Assembly: GCF_003184185.1 (NCBI RefSeq)
Contig: NZ_QHJG01000004.1
Location: forward strand, 1-64,000
Origin: Legionella qingyii
Lineage (GTDB): Bacteria > Pseudomonadota > Gammaproteobacteria > Legionellales > Legionellaceae
Direction of reading: 5' to 3'
DNA length: 64,000 nt
The first letter of the stretch is position 1. Each line of letters begins with the position of its first letter. Position numbers and translations under genes: made by a program. Below the pieces are notes generated by a model, which did not search any database, had not been told where the DNA came from, and saw nothing but the letters and a program-made list of their open reading frames with translations. Below are positions 37,087 through 45,788 of this stretch, in pieces.

Positions 37087-37139
37087 TATGATCTATTTAT
37101 GATCTTCGCTATTATTTTATGATCTAGTTGTGCTAAGAT
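37087..37139 (+). promoter_or_regulatory. three TATGATCT direct repeats upstream of a hypothetical gene
   Basis: TATGATCT occurs at 37087, 37098 and 37118, so the copies are 11 and 20 bases apart, close to one and two turns of the helix. A TAAGAT that could be a -10 box lies at 37134-37139, about 65 bp before the gene at 37206. Phased direct repeats over a promoter suggest a regulator binding site; no known consensus was matched. Confidence 0.4.
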
Positions 37140-37205
37140 GCGCTTGCCTTCTCTACTTTTTAGAGAAAGCTTGAATTTTTATAATGAGAGCGAGGTTGAA
37201 ATAAA

Positions 37206-37730
37206 ATGGCGTTTGTGAAGTTTTTTAAAGATACAGCAGCTGATCTTGGAGAGGTGGTTAAACAAAGACCCCCAATTTATACTTCAGTTAAAAAGTTAAT
37301 TAATCAGTTAGACTATGAAGCAAAAGAAGGTAAAAAAACGCTTCCTAACGATGTTCTCAATGCGGTTCAACAACTTAAAGCTCAATTACAGTCAACACTA
37401 GATAAATTTGACAGTGATCTTGAGAAAGGGATACGAATTCTAGCATATAAAAATCGGGTTAAAGAAATGGCCGAGGAATGTCGCTCAGCTATCTATAGTT
37501 GGGAACCAACCTTAATGGCACAAACTGGAGCATTCAATAAGCTCAAAGCATACATTAACGCGTTTCTGGAAGAGTATTTTGGGATTGAGTCATATTTTAC
37601 AATAGAGAAAAACGAACTTGGCTTGAAACAGGGTATGAGTTCCAATTGGGTTAACACAAAAGGTGCTCTCACCGAAGAAGTTATTCAAAGTCCTGAAGAT
37701 CTTCCATGCGGCTGTATCCTAAGTTGCTAA
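37206..37730 (+). CDS. hypothetical protein with cysteine-rich C-terminus, 174 aa
   Basis: Soluble and helical (long Lys/Gln/Leu-rich stretch at about 25-75). The protein ends in PCGCILSC. This is close to, but does not match, a CaaX prenylation box, because the cysteines are at -6, -8 and -1 rather than -4; other lipidation or metal binding at this tail cannot be excluded. No family recognised. The gene has its own upstream region with phased direct repeats and a terminator after it, so it is a single-gene unit. Confidence 0.7.
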   Translation: MAFVKFFKDTAADLGEVVKQRPPIYTSVKKLINQLDYEAKEGKKTLPNDVLNAVQQLKAQLQSTLDKFDSDLEKGIRILAYKNRVKEMAEECRSAIYSWEPTLMAQTGAFNKLKAYINAFLEEYFGIESYFTIEKNELGLKQGMSSNWVNTKGALTEEVIQSPEDLPCGCILSC

Positions 37731-37745
37731 AATAAGGAATTTCTT

Positions 37746-37774
37746 ATAACCTGGGAGAACCCATCCCAGGTTAT
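37746..37774 (+). terminator. terminator-like hairpin after the 174-aa gene
   Basis: ATAACCTGGGA (37746-37756) pairs perfectly with TCCCAGGTTAT (37764-37774) around a 7-base loop. The tail is only weakly T-rich. Confidence 0.6.
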
Positions 37775-37966
37775 ATTCCATGTAGCTTACTCACAAATAA
37801 ACTCCAAATTCATTTCCAAAAAATAAATTCTATCCTGTTAGTTTTTCAATTCTTCTCCTAATCAATCAATGCTAATATTATTGATATGAATCAAAAAGTT
37901 CAAAAGGAAGTGTATTATGCTCCAAGGCTTATCTGCTCAGCCAACTCATTGCTTAGGAGTTAGCCT

Positions 37967-39046
37967 ATGAATCGCACCATTCTATTTACATCCGGATTAA
38001 TTATCATATGGATAGTTGGTTACTTTCTGGTAATAGGAAGCCATGTGTTGATTCCTTTGGTGATTGCGGTTTTTATTTGGTTTCTTCTTAATACGATAAG
38101 TAACATTATTCAACGCATACCAGCGATACCTAATTGGCTCAGCATGATTTGTGCCTTTGCAATACTTGGAGTATCTCTTTTAATTTTTATAAATATCATT
38201 ACCAATAATGTCACTAATGTCATCGCTGCATCCAATCGCTATCAAGAAAACTTATTAACAATTTTTAGCAATATTGATCAAAAATTTCACATTCAAATAT
38301 TAGCGAGTATGAATAACATGCTCAAAGGTCTCAATTTTCAAACGATTTTCACGAGCGTTTATGGGGTATTCACAACGCTTACTAGTTCAACTGTACTTAT
38401 TTTATTGTATGTTGCCTTTTTATTTGTCGAACAACATTTTTTTCTAAAAAAAATTGATGCGCTTTTTCCCTCTTTGGAAAGCCGTCTTTTAGTTAACAAC
38501 ATCATTAGTCATATCGCAAACAATATGCAGACTTATCTGGGAATTAAATCCATTTTAAGTATTATTACTGCTCTTTCCAGCTGGATAATTATGAAATGGG
38601 TGAAATTGGATTTTGCAGAATTTTGGGCACTTCTTATCTTTTTTCTCAATTTTATTCCCAATATTGGCGCCATTATTGCGATTGCTTTTCCAGCCACTTT
38701 GGCCTTGGTTCAATTTGCCAGTTGGATTCCTTTTACTGAAATCATTCTGGGTTTAGGAATCATACAATTTATAGTAGGAAATTTGATTGAACCACGTTTC
38801 TTAAGTAATTCATTGAATTTAAGCCCATTAGTTATCTTAATTGCCTTAGCAGTTTGGGGTGCAATATGGGGAGTATTAGGGATGTTCCTCTCCGTACCCA
38901 TCACCGTCATGATGATGATTATCTTTGCCCATTTTGAAAAAACAAGACCTATAGCCATTCTTTTATCTCAAGACGGAGATGTCTTCAAAACTTATGAACT
39001 ATTGCCTGCAAATAACTTACCTGAGCAAGATTGGACTCAATTTTAA
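37967..39046 (+). CDS. AI-2E family transporter (PerM/YdiK-like), 359 aa
   Basis: An inner-membrane protein with about seven or eight spans. The family hallmarks are VLIPLVIAVFIWFLLN at the start, LLYVAFLFVEQHFFLKKI, the FFLNFIPNIGAIIAIAFPATLAL segment, and GNLIEPRFLSNSLNLSP with GMFLSVPITVMMMII. Members include TqsA and the sodium/proton exchanger-like PerM; the actual substrate here is unknown. It is single-gene, followed by a REP-like repeat. Confidence 0.9.
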   Translation: MNRTILFTSGLIIIWIVGYFLVIGSHVLIPLVIAVFIWFLLNTISNIIQRIPAIPNWLSMICAFAILGVSLLIFINIITNNVTNVIAASNRYQENLLTIFSNIDQKFHIQILASMNNMLKGLNFQTIFTSVYGVFTTLTSSTVLILLYVAFLFVEQHFFLKKIDALFPSLESRLLVNNIISHIANNMQTYLGIKSILSIITALSSWIIMKWVKLDFAEFWALLIFFLNFIPNIGAIIAIAFPATLALVQFASWIPFTEIILGLGIIQFIVGNLIEPRFLSNSLNLSPLVILIALAVWGAIWGVLGMFLSVPITVMMMIIFAHFEKTRPIAILLSQDGDVFKTYELLPANNLPEQDWTQF

Positions 39047-39049
39047 AAA

Positions 39050-39137
39050 ATGTAGCCTAGGTGCGGCGCAGCAGAACTGGGCTTGATGATATATAACATC
39101 CCCTGACTTTCGCTGCGCTGTCCACCCCAGGCTACGC
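39050..39137. repeat. REP-like GC-rich intergenic repeat
   Basis: Starts GTAGCCTAGGTGCGGCGCAG and ends CGCTGCGCTGTCCACCCCAGG then CTAC. The arms are imperfect complements. It lies between the convergent ends of the AI-2E and VOC genes, where it can act as a bidirectional 3' structure. Confidence 0.7.
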
Positions 39138-39151
39138 ATCAATGAAATCGT

Positions 39152-39535
39152 TTATTTTGGTTCCCAGAATGCAATATGAGCTCCAGTAGGATCTTTAATA
39201 ATCGCAAAAAGTCCCATATCTCCAGCAGGAGTAACTCCTTTAATTTCTTCAGCTCCATTTTGTTTGGCTTTTGCTAATGTATCTGCAACATGACTCACCA
39301 AAATATAAGCCATCCAATGAGGTGAAATTTCATTTTGTTGATTTGCAGGAATCTGCCAGATACCTGCAAATTCTTTATCGTTGGCTTGAATAAGAGTGTA
39401 TGTCATTTCACCAGAGTGTATTTCTTTAAATTGCCACCCTAGTACTTTGCTATAAAACTCTTTCGCTTTGCTCACATCCGCAGTAGCTAATTCATTCCAG
39501 CAGAATTGACCCATAGAATTTTGTGACATATTCAT
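39152..39535 (-). CDS. VOC (glyoxalase/bleomycin-resistance) family protein, 127 aa
   Basis: A single vicinal-oxygen-chelate domain. It shows the two beta-alpha-beta modules of the fold: FCWNELATADVSKAKEFYSK with VLGWQF, and MAYILVSHVADTLAKAKQNG with FAIIKDPTGAHIAFWEP. Residues such as the Glu in CWNELAT and the C-terminal Glu in FWEPK sit where metal ligands occur in this family. The reaction is unknown, since VOC proteins range from metal enzymes to drug-binding proteins. Confidence 0.88.
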   Translation of the reverse strand: MNMSQNSMGQFCWNELATADVSKAKEFYSKVLGWQFKEIHSGEMTYTLIQANDKEFAGIWQIPANQQNEISPHWMAYILVSHVADTLAKAKQNGAEEIKGVTPAGDMGLFAIIKDPTGAHIAFWEPK

Positions 39536-39622
39536 TTCCTTATTTTATTAGCAGTGTTTGAATGATAGTCCATAATTGCAAAAGATGTTAAAAAACATGG
39601 TCTGGAAATAAGACTATTCTTA

Positions 39623-40984
39623 TCAAGCTGCCGAAGCAGCTTTAGCGGCTTCGCTTAACTCATTCTGGAATTTCTCCAGATCAGGAAAAAGATTCTTGCG
39701 AAATTCAAAAAGGTTTCTTTCTATTGATGAAGCAAAAAATCCGGGTTTATACGGTTTTTCTTCTTTATAATATGCCTCATACAGAGGAGCAAGAATGTGT
39801 TTATCTATCCACGCCATAAATTGGTTAAGGCGCTTATTTGAAGAAAATTTAGGGAGGTTTTCATTAAACTCCTCACGGAGATCTTTAATTAAATCACCTG
39901 CTTTATCGTGATTAGCAGTTGCAAATTTTTTTAATTGTTCTTTTGAATCACTCAGGTTATCCAGGCATAAATCATTTCTAGCAGTGCCAATTTTTGCTAC
40001 TAATTGCGTCACTTCGGCATCATGCCGTGTAAATGCTTGCAATAACCCTTTCAAGATAGTAACTTCTTCTGAATCCTTTGAAACGTCCCCCAAGCTTTCA
40101 AGTTTAATTTTATCGATAATTTCCTGTACTATTCTTTTTCTCTTATTCACAAGATCACTTTGTTTTTCAAGCAACTTCGTTAATTTGCCAAATTCCTCAA
40201 TTTGGTCAAAAGGTTTTACTTTTTGTTGCAACTTATTAAATAATTTTTTAATAGATTCTATGTCCAGAGTACTATTCTCACCCTTAAAAGCCTGCTCCAG
40301 TTCTCCATAAGCTTGATTATATTCTTGAATTTGCTTTGCAATCGCAGCATTTAGAGGATAGGTTTTCTCTTTATACACCAGAGAATTCCCTTCGTAAGTT
40401 AAAGTAAGAGGGGAAAAGGCTGCAAACCTGTTTCTTAAATCGTCTAGCTCTCTTTGCTTTTCAACAAAACTCTTAATTTCGTTTTGACTTTCTATTAGTT
40501 GGATGAACTGTTTTGTTATCTTCTGTAAGAGTTCTGCATTTATCATTAACGGGTTTGAAGTCGAAGAATAGTTTTTAAAGAACTTAGTTAAACGTTCATA
40601 TAAGTAATTATATCTCTCAACCATATGTTGGGTAGAATAATTCAGAGTATAATTAGCTCCCTCAAAAGATAGAGCTTTTTCCTTTGAAGTAGTGTTCGTT
40701 AAGACAAACGGAGTGTGATTTTTAAACTTTTCTTTGAAATCTAAAAACTCTTTCCTATTTTTTCTTTGCTCTTCAAGAAAAGCAATAATCTGTATTTGAT
40801 TTCTTTGTAATGCAGCAAACTGTTCTTTTTTATTCTTAAATAAAATAGGATCTACTGGAAATTCGTTATCACTCAATGCCTCAAATAATTGTTTATGAGC
40901 GAGATTATATTGCTCAACCAATATTTGAGTTGGAAAATCCAAGACATATGTTTCTCCTTGATATTCTAAAGAATCATTCTGCAA
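39623..40984 (-). CDS. repeat-containing coiled-coil protein, 3' part of a split gene, 453 aa
   Basis: The frame opens with a TTG at 40984, one base beyond the stop of the upstream frame, and has no ribosome site. The sequence contains three copies of a unit that begins YQGETYVLDF (about residue 6), FEGANYTLNY (about 105) and YKEKTYPLNA (about 202), each followed by a YN..Y segment and an Ile/Glu-rich helix; the period is 97-99 residues. A fourth copy lies at the end of the upstream frame, and the phase and spacing fit perfectly if one base is removed near 41005-41024. I therefore read this as the second half of an interrupted gene of about 1007 codons. No family recognised. Confidence 0.75.
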   Translation of the reverse strand: MQNDSLEYQGETYVLDFPTQILVEQYNLAHKQLFEALSDNEFPVDPILFKNKKEQFAALQRNQIQIIAFLEEQRKNRKEFLDFKEKFKNHTPFVLTNTTSKEKALSFEGANYTLNYSTQHMVERYNYLYERLTKFFKNYSSTSNPLMINAELLQKITKQFIQLIESQNEIKSFVEKQRELDDLRNRFAAFSPLTLTYEGNSLVYKEKTYPLNAAIAKQIQEYNQAYGELEQAFKGENSTLDIESIKKLFNKLQQKVKPFDQIEEFGKLTKLLEKQSDLVNKRKRIVQEIIDKIKLESLGDVSKDSEEVTILKGLLQAFTRHDAEVTQLVAKIGTARNDLCLDNLSDSKEQLKKFATANHDKAGDLIKDLREEFNENLPKFSSNKRLNQFMAWIDKHILAPLYEAYYKEEKPYKPGFFASSIERNLFEFRKNLFPDLEKFQNELSEAAKAASAA

Positions 40985-40985
40985 A

Positions 40986-42647
40986 TTAAATTTCAGAAGT
41001 GATTTTGAAAGTTTTCCTTTTTATATCTAAAAGATCCAGTCTATTGATTTTTAGCTCTTCTTCATATGCAATAATATACTGCTCAATTTCAGTTTTACTT
41101 TCTCTAATAAGTTGTAATTCATGATGAAAATCAACATACTCGCTCGACTTATTGTCATCCTTAAACGCATCACTTATTTTTGCTCGTGCTGAAGTATAAT
41201 TCTCTAAATTTTTTCTAATGGAATCAGAGATAAAATAAGATTTACCATTGTAATTAAAAAATTCGCTTTTAACTGTTAACAGAGGAAAATCTTTTTCAAA
41301 TTGCACTTTTAATTTCTTGAGATCACTGCCTACATTTCTCACATGGCGAACAATAACACAGTTATCAGGAACATCGGTTGAGAAACCCAAAGTATAAGTT
41401 AAGAGTCTATGTAAATACCATTGTGCCTGCTGATTATCTATTCCTTTGTCAAAGTCATATTCCAGTGCTTTTTGATAATTATTAAAATTTTGGTAAAAAT
41501 CATGAGGGGCATTTGTAAATGCCTCATAGAGGCAAGCTCTTTTGACACAAAAATCTAAATCTTTTCCAATTAAACCTTTAATGACTTGCTGATGACTAAC
41601 AATGACACTTATAACTTGAGCAATATATTTTTTTTTCTCACCTAGTTGAGCAAGTAAATTTTTTCGCTCTTTTATAATTTCCTGTCTAGTAGTCAGATCA
41701 TCGTCCCATTGCATGGAGGATATAAGTAGTTTTGCCTCATAATCAGTTGTATTAAAACTAAAATCAACTGATTTTAATTGTGTTGCTAAATCAACCGGAC
41801 CTCTATTCGTCCTATAATAGGCCGTATCTATAATACCCTTTACAGTAGACAACCTCTCATGGAGAGCCTCAAGCTCTTCGACCTGTTGCTTAATTTCCGC
41901 ATCCAGTTTTGATATTTCAAGTTTGTCTTCAATTAATTTACAAACTTGTTCGAAATCAAATTTTTTCTTATTAATCTCATAGACCTCATTGGCCATCGCG
42001 GCATATAAATCGGGTGGAATTCGTCCTCCTTTTAAACGTTCATAGATTTCGCCTGTTTTCTGTGTAATTGACTCGATTTCATCAAGAAATTTTTTCAACA
42101 GCTCCAGATCGGACTGAATTGAGTCACGTAATATGGGATCAATTCGCCCCAATTTAAATTGAATATTGAAAGTATGTTGTTTTAATCGGGCATAAAGTTG
42201 GGCAACCGCGTTTTTATTTCTCGAAAAAACTTCGCCATGTTCTTTGGGGTCAAGTTTAGGGTATAAATCCTCTTCAATAACGGAAAGATCGGTTTCAATC
42301 TGCCCTATGTTTGCAATGGCAGTCTTCAGCAGTTTATTGCGATTCTCAAGTAAGAGAATGCACGCGCTTCTGGGCATGGGCTCTTGTAGACGTTCCTCTA
42401 TCGCCTGAATTTGTTCCTGTAAATGAGCGGTGATGGCATCGCGTTTTTTTAATAAAGCTTTTGCATCATTATTGATTGCCACACAGCGATAGATTTTTTT
42501 CTGAGTTTTTGCCGTGTCAGCCAATGCGTAACCTTCCTCCCTTAAAAATTTTTCTCTTTCATGATCGGCATTAGGTGAAAACGCTTCGATTATAGCAACC
42601 CGGTCTCTTCCTTGCTTTTGCTTATGCTTTATTTTGCCATCTTTCAT
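40986..42647 (-). CDS. repeat-containing coiled-coil protein, 5' part of a split gene, 553 aa
   Basis: A long, charged, helical protein with many coiled-coil-like stretches (for example around residues 180-280) and no signal peptide or span. The last 90 residues hold a copy of the 97-99-residue unit found in the next frame: FFNYNGKSYFISD at about 463, then YTSARAKISDAF. It ends at a TAA directly before the following TTG. A run of five A's on the coding strand (41018-41022) near the end is a likely site for a one-base insertion. Whether the gene is disrupted, recoded or mis-sequenced cannot be told here. No family recognised. Confidence 0.72.
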   Translation of the reverse strand: MKDGKIKHKQKQGRDRVAIIEAFSPNADHEREKFLREEGYALADTAKTQKKIYRCVAINNDAKALLKKRDAITAHLQEQIQAIEERLQEPMPRSACILLLENRNKLLKTAIANIGQIETDLSVIEEDLYPKLDPKEHGEVFSRNKNAVAQLYARLKQHTFNIQFKLGRIDPILRDSIQSDLELLKKFLDEIESITQKTGEIYERLKGGRIPPDLYAAMANEVYEINKKKFDFEQVCKLIEDKLEISKLDAEIKQQVEELEALHERLSTVKGIIDTAYYRTNRGPVDLATQLKSVDFSFNTTDYEAKLLISSMQWDDDLTTRQEIIKERKNLLAQLGEKKKYIAQVISVIVSHQQVIKGLIGKDLDFCVKRACLYEAFTNAPHDFYQNFNNYQKALEYDFDKGIDNQQAQWYLHRLLTYTLGFSTDVPDNCVIVRHVRNVGSDLKKLKVQFEKDFPLLTVKSEFFNYNGKSYFISDSIRKNLENYTSARAKISDAFKDDNKSSEYVDFHHELQLIRESKTEIEQYIIAYEEELKINRLDLLDIKRKTFKITSEI

Positions 42648-42829
42648 ATAAGATACTCTTATTGGTTTACCCCCAGCATCATATGATTATAAATCGCACA
42701 CATTAAGCAATTATTAAATATTTGAGTGAATTTTTAGTAATTTTGTCTATAAATTTATAAATAAGAGATTAAGCAAAAAAGCTATCTAAAATTAGTCAGG
42801 ATGCATGATAAGAAACTGAAGGAGTCGAA

Positions 42830-44392
42830 TTAATTATAGGCAAACTGTAAACAGACTCCCTCTGATTGCTCCGAATCGAGTTCTAAAAGACGATAGATAT
42901 CTTGAACAGCTTCCTCTTTAGGATTAAGTTGTTTTTGATAGGTATCATTTAATCGATACCCCACATAGATTAGCGTTACACCCAAGGCAATTGGCCAAGA
43001 AGCAACGGCCGCAGTAATAAGAAATGCAATTCCCCCCACATTAAAGGCCATGTTGTTCCAAAATTCGAGGTAATTTTTGCTGCATTCATCGTTGAGATTT
43101 TTTAAGAGTTGGCGATGATGATCATCGTCCAGGATTTTACCATTTGCCAATTCACGTCGTACCGCAATAGATGATTTTTGGTATTTTTTATATTCTTCCG
43201 CGGTGTTATACAATGCATTACCAAGCATACTAAATAATGCAATTCCGGCTAAAGCAAGTGGACCGGTACATACCATACTGATTGCAAAACAGGTGGCAAT
43301 TAGGTTTGCTCCTACTATGTTAATTGCAAAATAGGTGCATTGAGCTTCCCATTCATCATTTAGTACATCAATCTGGCGCTGAATGACGGCTTGTTCGAAG
43401 GTTGTTGCATCATTTAATTGTGTCTGTAATTCCTGGACATGATCCTGATATTGGCCGGCTTCAAAAAGCCACTGTGCTAACAACAATAATGTGTCGAAAG
43501 TAAGGCTAGCAACAATAATTAGTGGAACAGCAGAGCCAGCAATATGAAAAAAATTATTATAAGTAGTTAACAAACCTACTCCAGCCCAAACCAAATCACT
43601 AGCCATGATAAAACCACGTTTTTCCATTTCTTGTTTCAGTACTTTCTTTGACGATAATTCTTCACTTATTGCGGACTGGAGAATATGTTTGAGCACTAAG
43701 ATTAAATTAATCACAAAACGGAATGTATAGAGGAAAATACCCAGATCAGTAATGGCTTTGCGTGAGTTATTCAGAAAATTAATGCCATCGATAAAACTGT
43801 ATTGATTACCAAGAACCGTATTAACTTCTTGAATCAATTCAGAAACAGAACTCTTCTGAAGATAAATAATTACATAATTTGCTAGACTGCGGCTGTGGGT
43901 GAATTGAGAACGCCAGGTGTTTAAAGCACCGACATTTTGGCGTAATTTGGAAATACTAATAAATGATGTCAGATGATCTAGAATGCTTGTTTGCAATCCC
44001 TCTATCATGAACTCCGAGAAATTATCAATTGATTTTCGCTTTTCTTGTGCAAGGTCTATTTTATAAAATGCCTCTAATTTTTTGCGAAATTGTTTTAATT
44101 TTTTCAAATCAGAATCAACAAAATCAAGTTGATAATAAGAAATTAGCGAATCACACAAGAAATACAAATAATGCACAGTAACGCTTTCTTGTGTCCAACA
44201 TGATTTATTCGATATAAATACTTGATGAAACGATAAAAATTCATCATTTAATCGATCTAAATGAAACTCATCCTCTTTAAAGGAAAGATTATTTTTTTTC
44301 AATGAATTATTAAAAAAAGCATGCTTTATGAGACCAATTTTTGATTTTCCCATAAAAGAACTCTTTGAGATGAATTGTGAAGAATTGCTCAA
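42830..44392 (-). CDS. multi-pass membrane hypothetical protein, 520 aa
   Basis: The first 200 residues are soluble and helical. They are followed by several hydrophobic segments: around 222-245 (LYTFRFVINLILVLKHIL), 262-305, 350-395 (a Gly/Ala-rich pair) and 452-485 (NVGGIAFLITAAVASWPIAL). The protein ends in an acidic tail. No family recognised. The split coiled-coil gene follows on the same strand after 182 bp. A soluble head with paired hydrophobic hairpins fits Legionella effectors that insert into host membranes, but that is inference. Confidence 0.7.
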   Translation of the reverse strand: MSNSSQFISKSSFMGKSKIGLIKHAFFNNSLKKNNLSFKEDEFHLDRLNDEFLSFHQVFISNKSCWTQESVTVHYLYFLCDSLISYYQLDFVDSDLKKLKQFRKKLEAFYKIDLAQEKRKSIDNFSEFMIEGLQTSILDHLTSFISISKLRQNVGALNTWRSQFTHSRSLANYVIIYLQKSSVSELIQEVNTVLGNQYSFIDGINFLNNSRKAITDLGIFLYTFRFVINLILVLKHILQSAISEELSSKKVLKQEMEKRGFIMASDLVWAGVGLLTTYNNFFHIAGSAVPLIIVASLTFDTLLLLAQWLFEAGQYQDHVQELQTQLNDATTFEQAVIQRQIDVLNDEWEAQCTYFAINIVGANLIATCFAISMVCTGPLALAGIALFSMLGNALYNTAEEYKKYQKSSIAVRRELANGKILDDDHHRQLLKNLNDECSKNYLEFWNNMAFNVGGIAFLITAAVASWPIALGVTLIYVGYRLNDTYQKQLNPKEEAVQDIYRLLELDSEQSEGVCLQFAYN

Positions 44393-44583
44393 TTGTACTA
44401 TGGGTATTTAGAAACAGATTAAAACAATAGTGTTAATTTTCTGCAAAAAAATAGTTAAAAAAAAAGTAAATGATCAAAATCAAAATTAAGAGAATGATTT
44501 AAGTACAAAAGCACCCTCTTTTTTTTCTAAAAACTAATTGATAAACTCTCTCCCCAAATAATCCATAATCCCGAGATATAAAG

Positions 44584-45768
44584 TTGACTCTTGATGCAAA
44601 TAATTCCTCTGATTCTATTGAAGAAAATTCTTTAGAAAAAGAGAAAGTGGTTATTATTATTCCAACGCACAATGAAGCGCTGGTCATTCAATCAACAATA
44701 GAACAAGTATTTGCATCAGTAGAACAAATTGAGCAATATGATATTCATATTTTAATTTTTGATAGCGCCTCTACAGATAACACAAAACAAATTGTTACTT
44801 CATTACAGAGCAATTATCCAAAATTACATTTACAAAATGAGCCCACTAAATCCGGACTTGGTTCTGCTTATTTGCAAGCCATGAATTATGCGTTAACTGC
44901 TCTAAATGCAGATATTATTTTTGAATTTGATGCGGATCTATCTCACCAACCCAAGTATATTCGCCCTATCTTAGATATGTTGCAAAATTGTGATTGTGTG
45001 CTGGGAAGCCGTTATGTAGAAGGTGGAAGTATTCCGAGTAATTGGGAATTACATCGAAAATTATTCTCCATTTTAGGCAATTACATTGCTCGAGCAGTAC
45101 TCACACCAAAATATAAGGATTTTACCAGTGGTTTTCGTGCTACTCGCAGGCAACAACTTATAAAAATTCTGCCTCATCAATTTCTTACAAATCATTATGC
45201 ATATAAAATGCAGTTGTTGTGGCTTTTACATAAAAATAAAGCAAAAATTCGTGAGTATCCCATTGATTTTATCGATCGAAATCAAGGGTACAGCAAATTA
45301 CCTAAAAACAGTGTTGTTGATTCACTGCGAGTCGTTTTTACTTTACGATATCATGAAATCAAGCGCTATTTGAAAATGTGTCTTGTTGGCTCCTTGGGTA
45401 TTTTTGTACAGTTTATTACCTACAATGTATTGCGTGAATACTTTCAATTCTCGCCTTTTGAGGCCTCACAAATTGCAGTATGTGCAGCGATCATTAATAA
45501 TTTCTTTTTAAATAGCAAAATTACATTTAGCGCCAAGAATAAATTACCCTGGTCCTTAAAAATAAAGCGGCTGTTGATTTTTACTATTTATTCAGTATTT
45601 ATTATTAACTTACAAAGTTATTGGTTACGCTTAGGAATTTTTTGTTTTGGCGTCGGACCTTTACGTGAAAATATAATCATGGGTATCGGCATTGGATTAA
45701 TGTCTCTTTTAAATTACTACACTTATTCTCGTCATATATGGGCAGATAAATATGTACTTAGTAATTAA
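44584..45768 (+). CDS. GT2 polyprenyl-phosphate sugar transferase fused to a GtrA domain, 394 aa
   Basis: The N-terminal half (about 20-255) is a glycosyltransferase 2 domain of the dolichyl-phosphate mannose synthase type: VVIIIPTHNEA, FEFDADLSH (the metal-binding DxD, about 118-121), GSRYVEGG and the DFTSGFRA segment. The C-terminal part (about 260-385) is a four-span GtrA domain (CLVGSLGIFVQFITYN, IINNFFLNSKITFS). The fusion would both make a polyprenyl-phosphate sugar and help to flip it. The start is a TTG; no better in-frame ATG exists. The GT39 gene follows 20 bp later, and the pair resembles a GtrB-GtrA-GtrC type glycan modification system. Confidence 0.92.
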   Translation: MTLDANNSSDSIEENSLEKEKVVIIIPTHNEALVIQSTIEQVFASVEQIEQYDIHILIFDSASTDNTKQIVTSLQSNYPKLHLQNEPTKSGLGSAYLQAMNYALTALNADIIFEFDADLSHQPKYIRPILDMLQNCDCVLGSRYVEGGSIPSNWELHRKLFSILGNYIARAVLTPKYKDFTSGFRATRRQQLIKILPHQFLTNHYAYKMQLLWLLHKNKAKIREYPIDFIDRNQGYSKLPKNSVVDSLRVVFTLRYHEIKRYLKMCLVGSLGIFVQFITYNVLREYFQFSPFEASQIAVCAAIINNFFLNSKITFSAKNKLPWSLKIKRLLIFTIYSVFIINLQSYWLRLGIFCFGVGPLRENIIMGIGIGLMSLLNYYTYSRHIWADKYVLSN

Positions 45769-45788
45769 AGATAACTATTGTCATAAAA

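Noticed and set aside
37700..37730. C-terminal CaaX prenylation motif on the 174-aa protein
   Set aside because: The tail is PCGCILSC. The cysteine nearest to the required -4 position is at -5, and the last residue is itself a cysteine, so the motif does not match.
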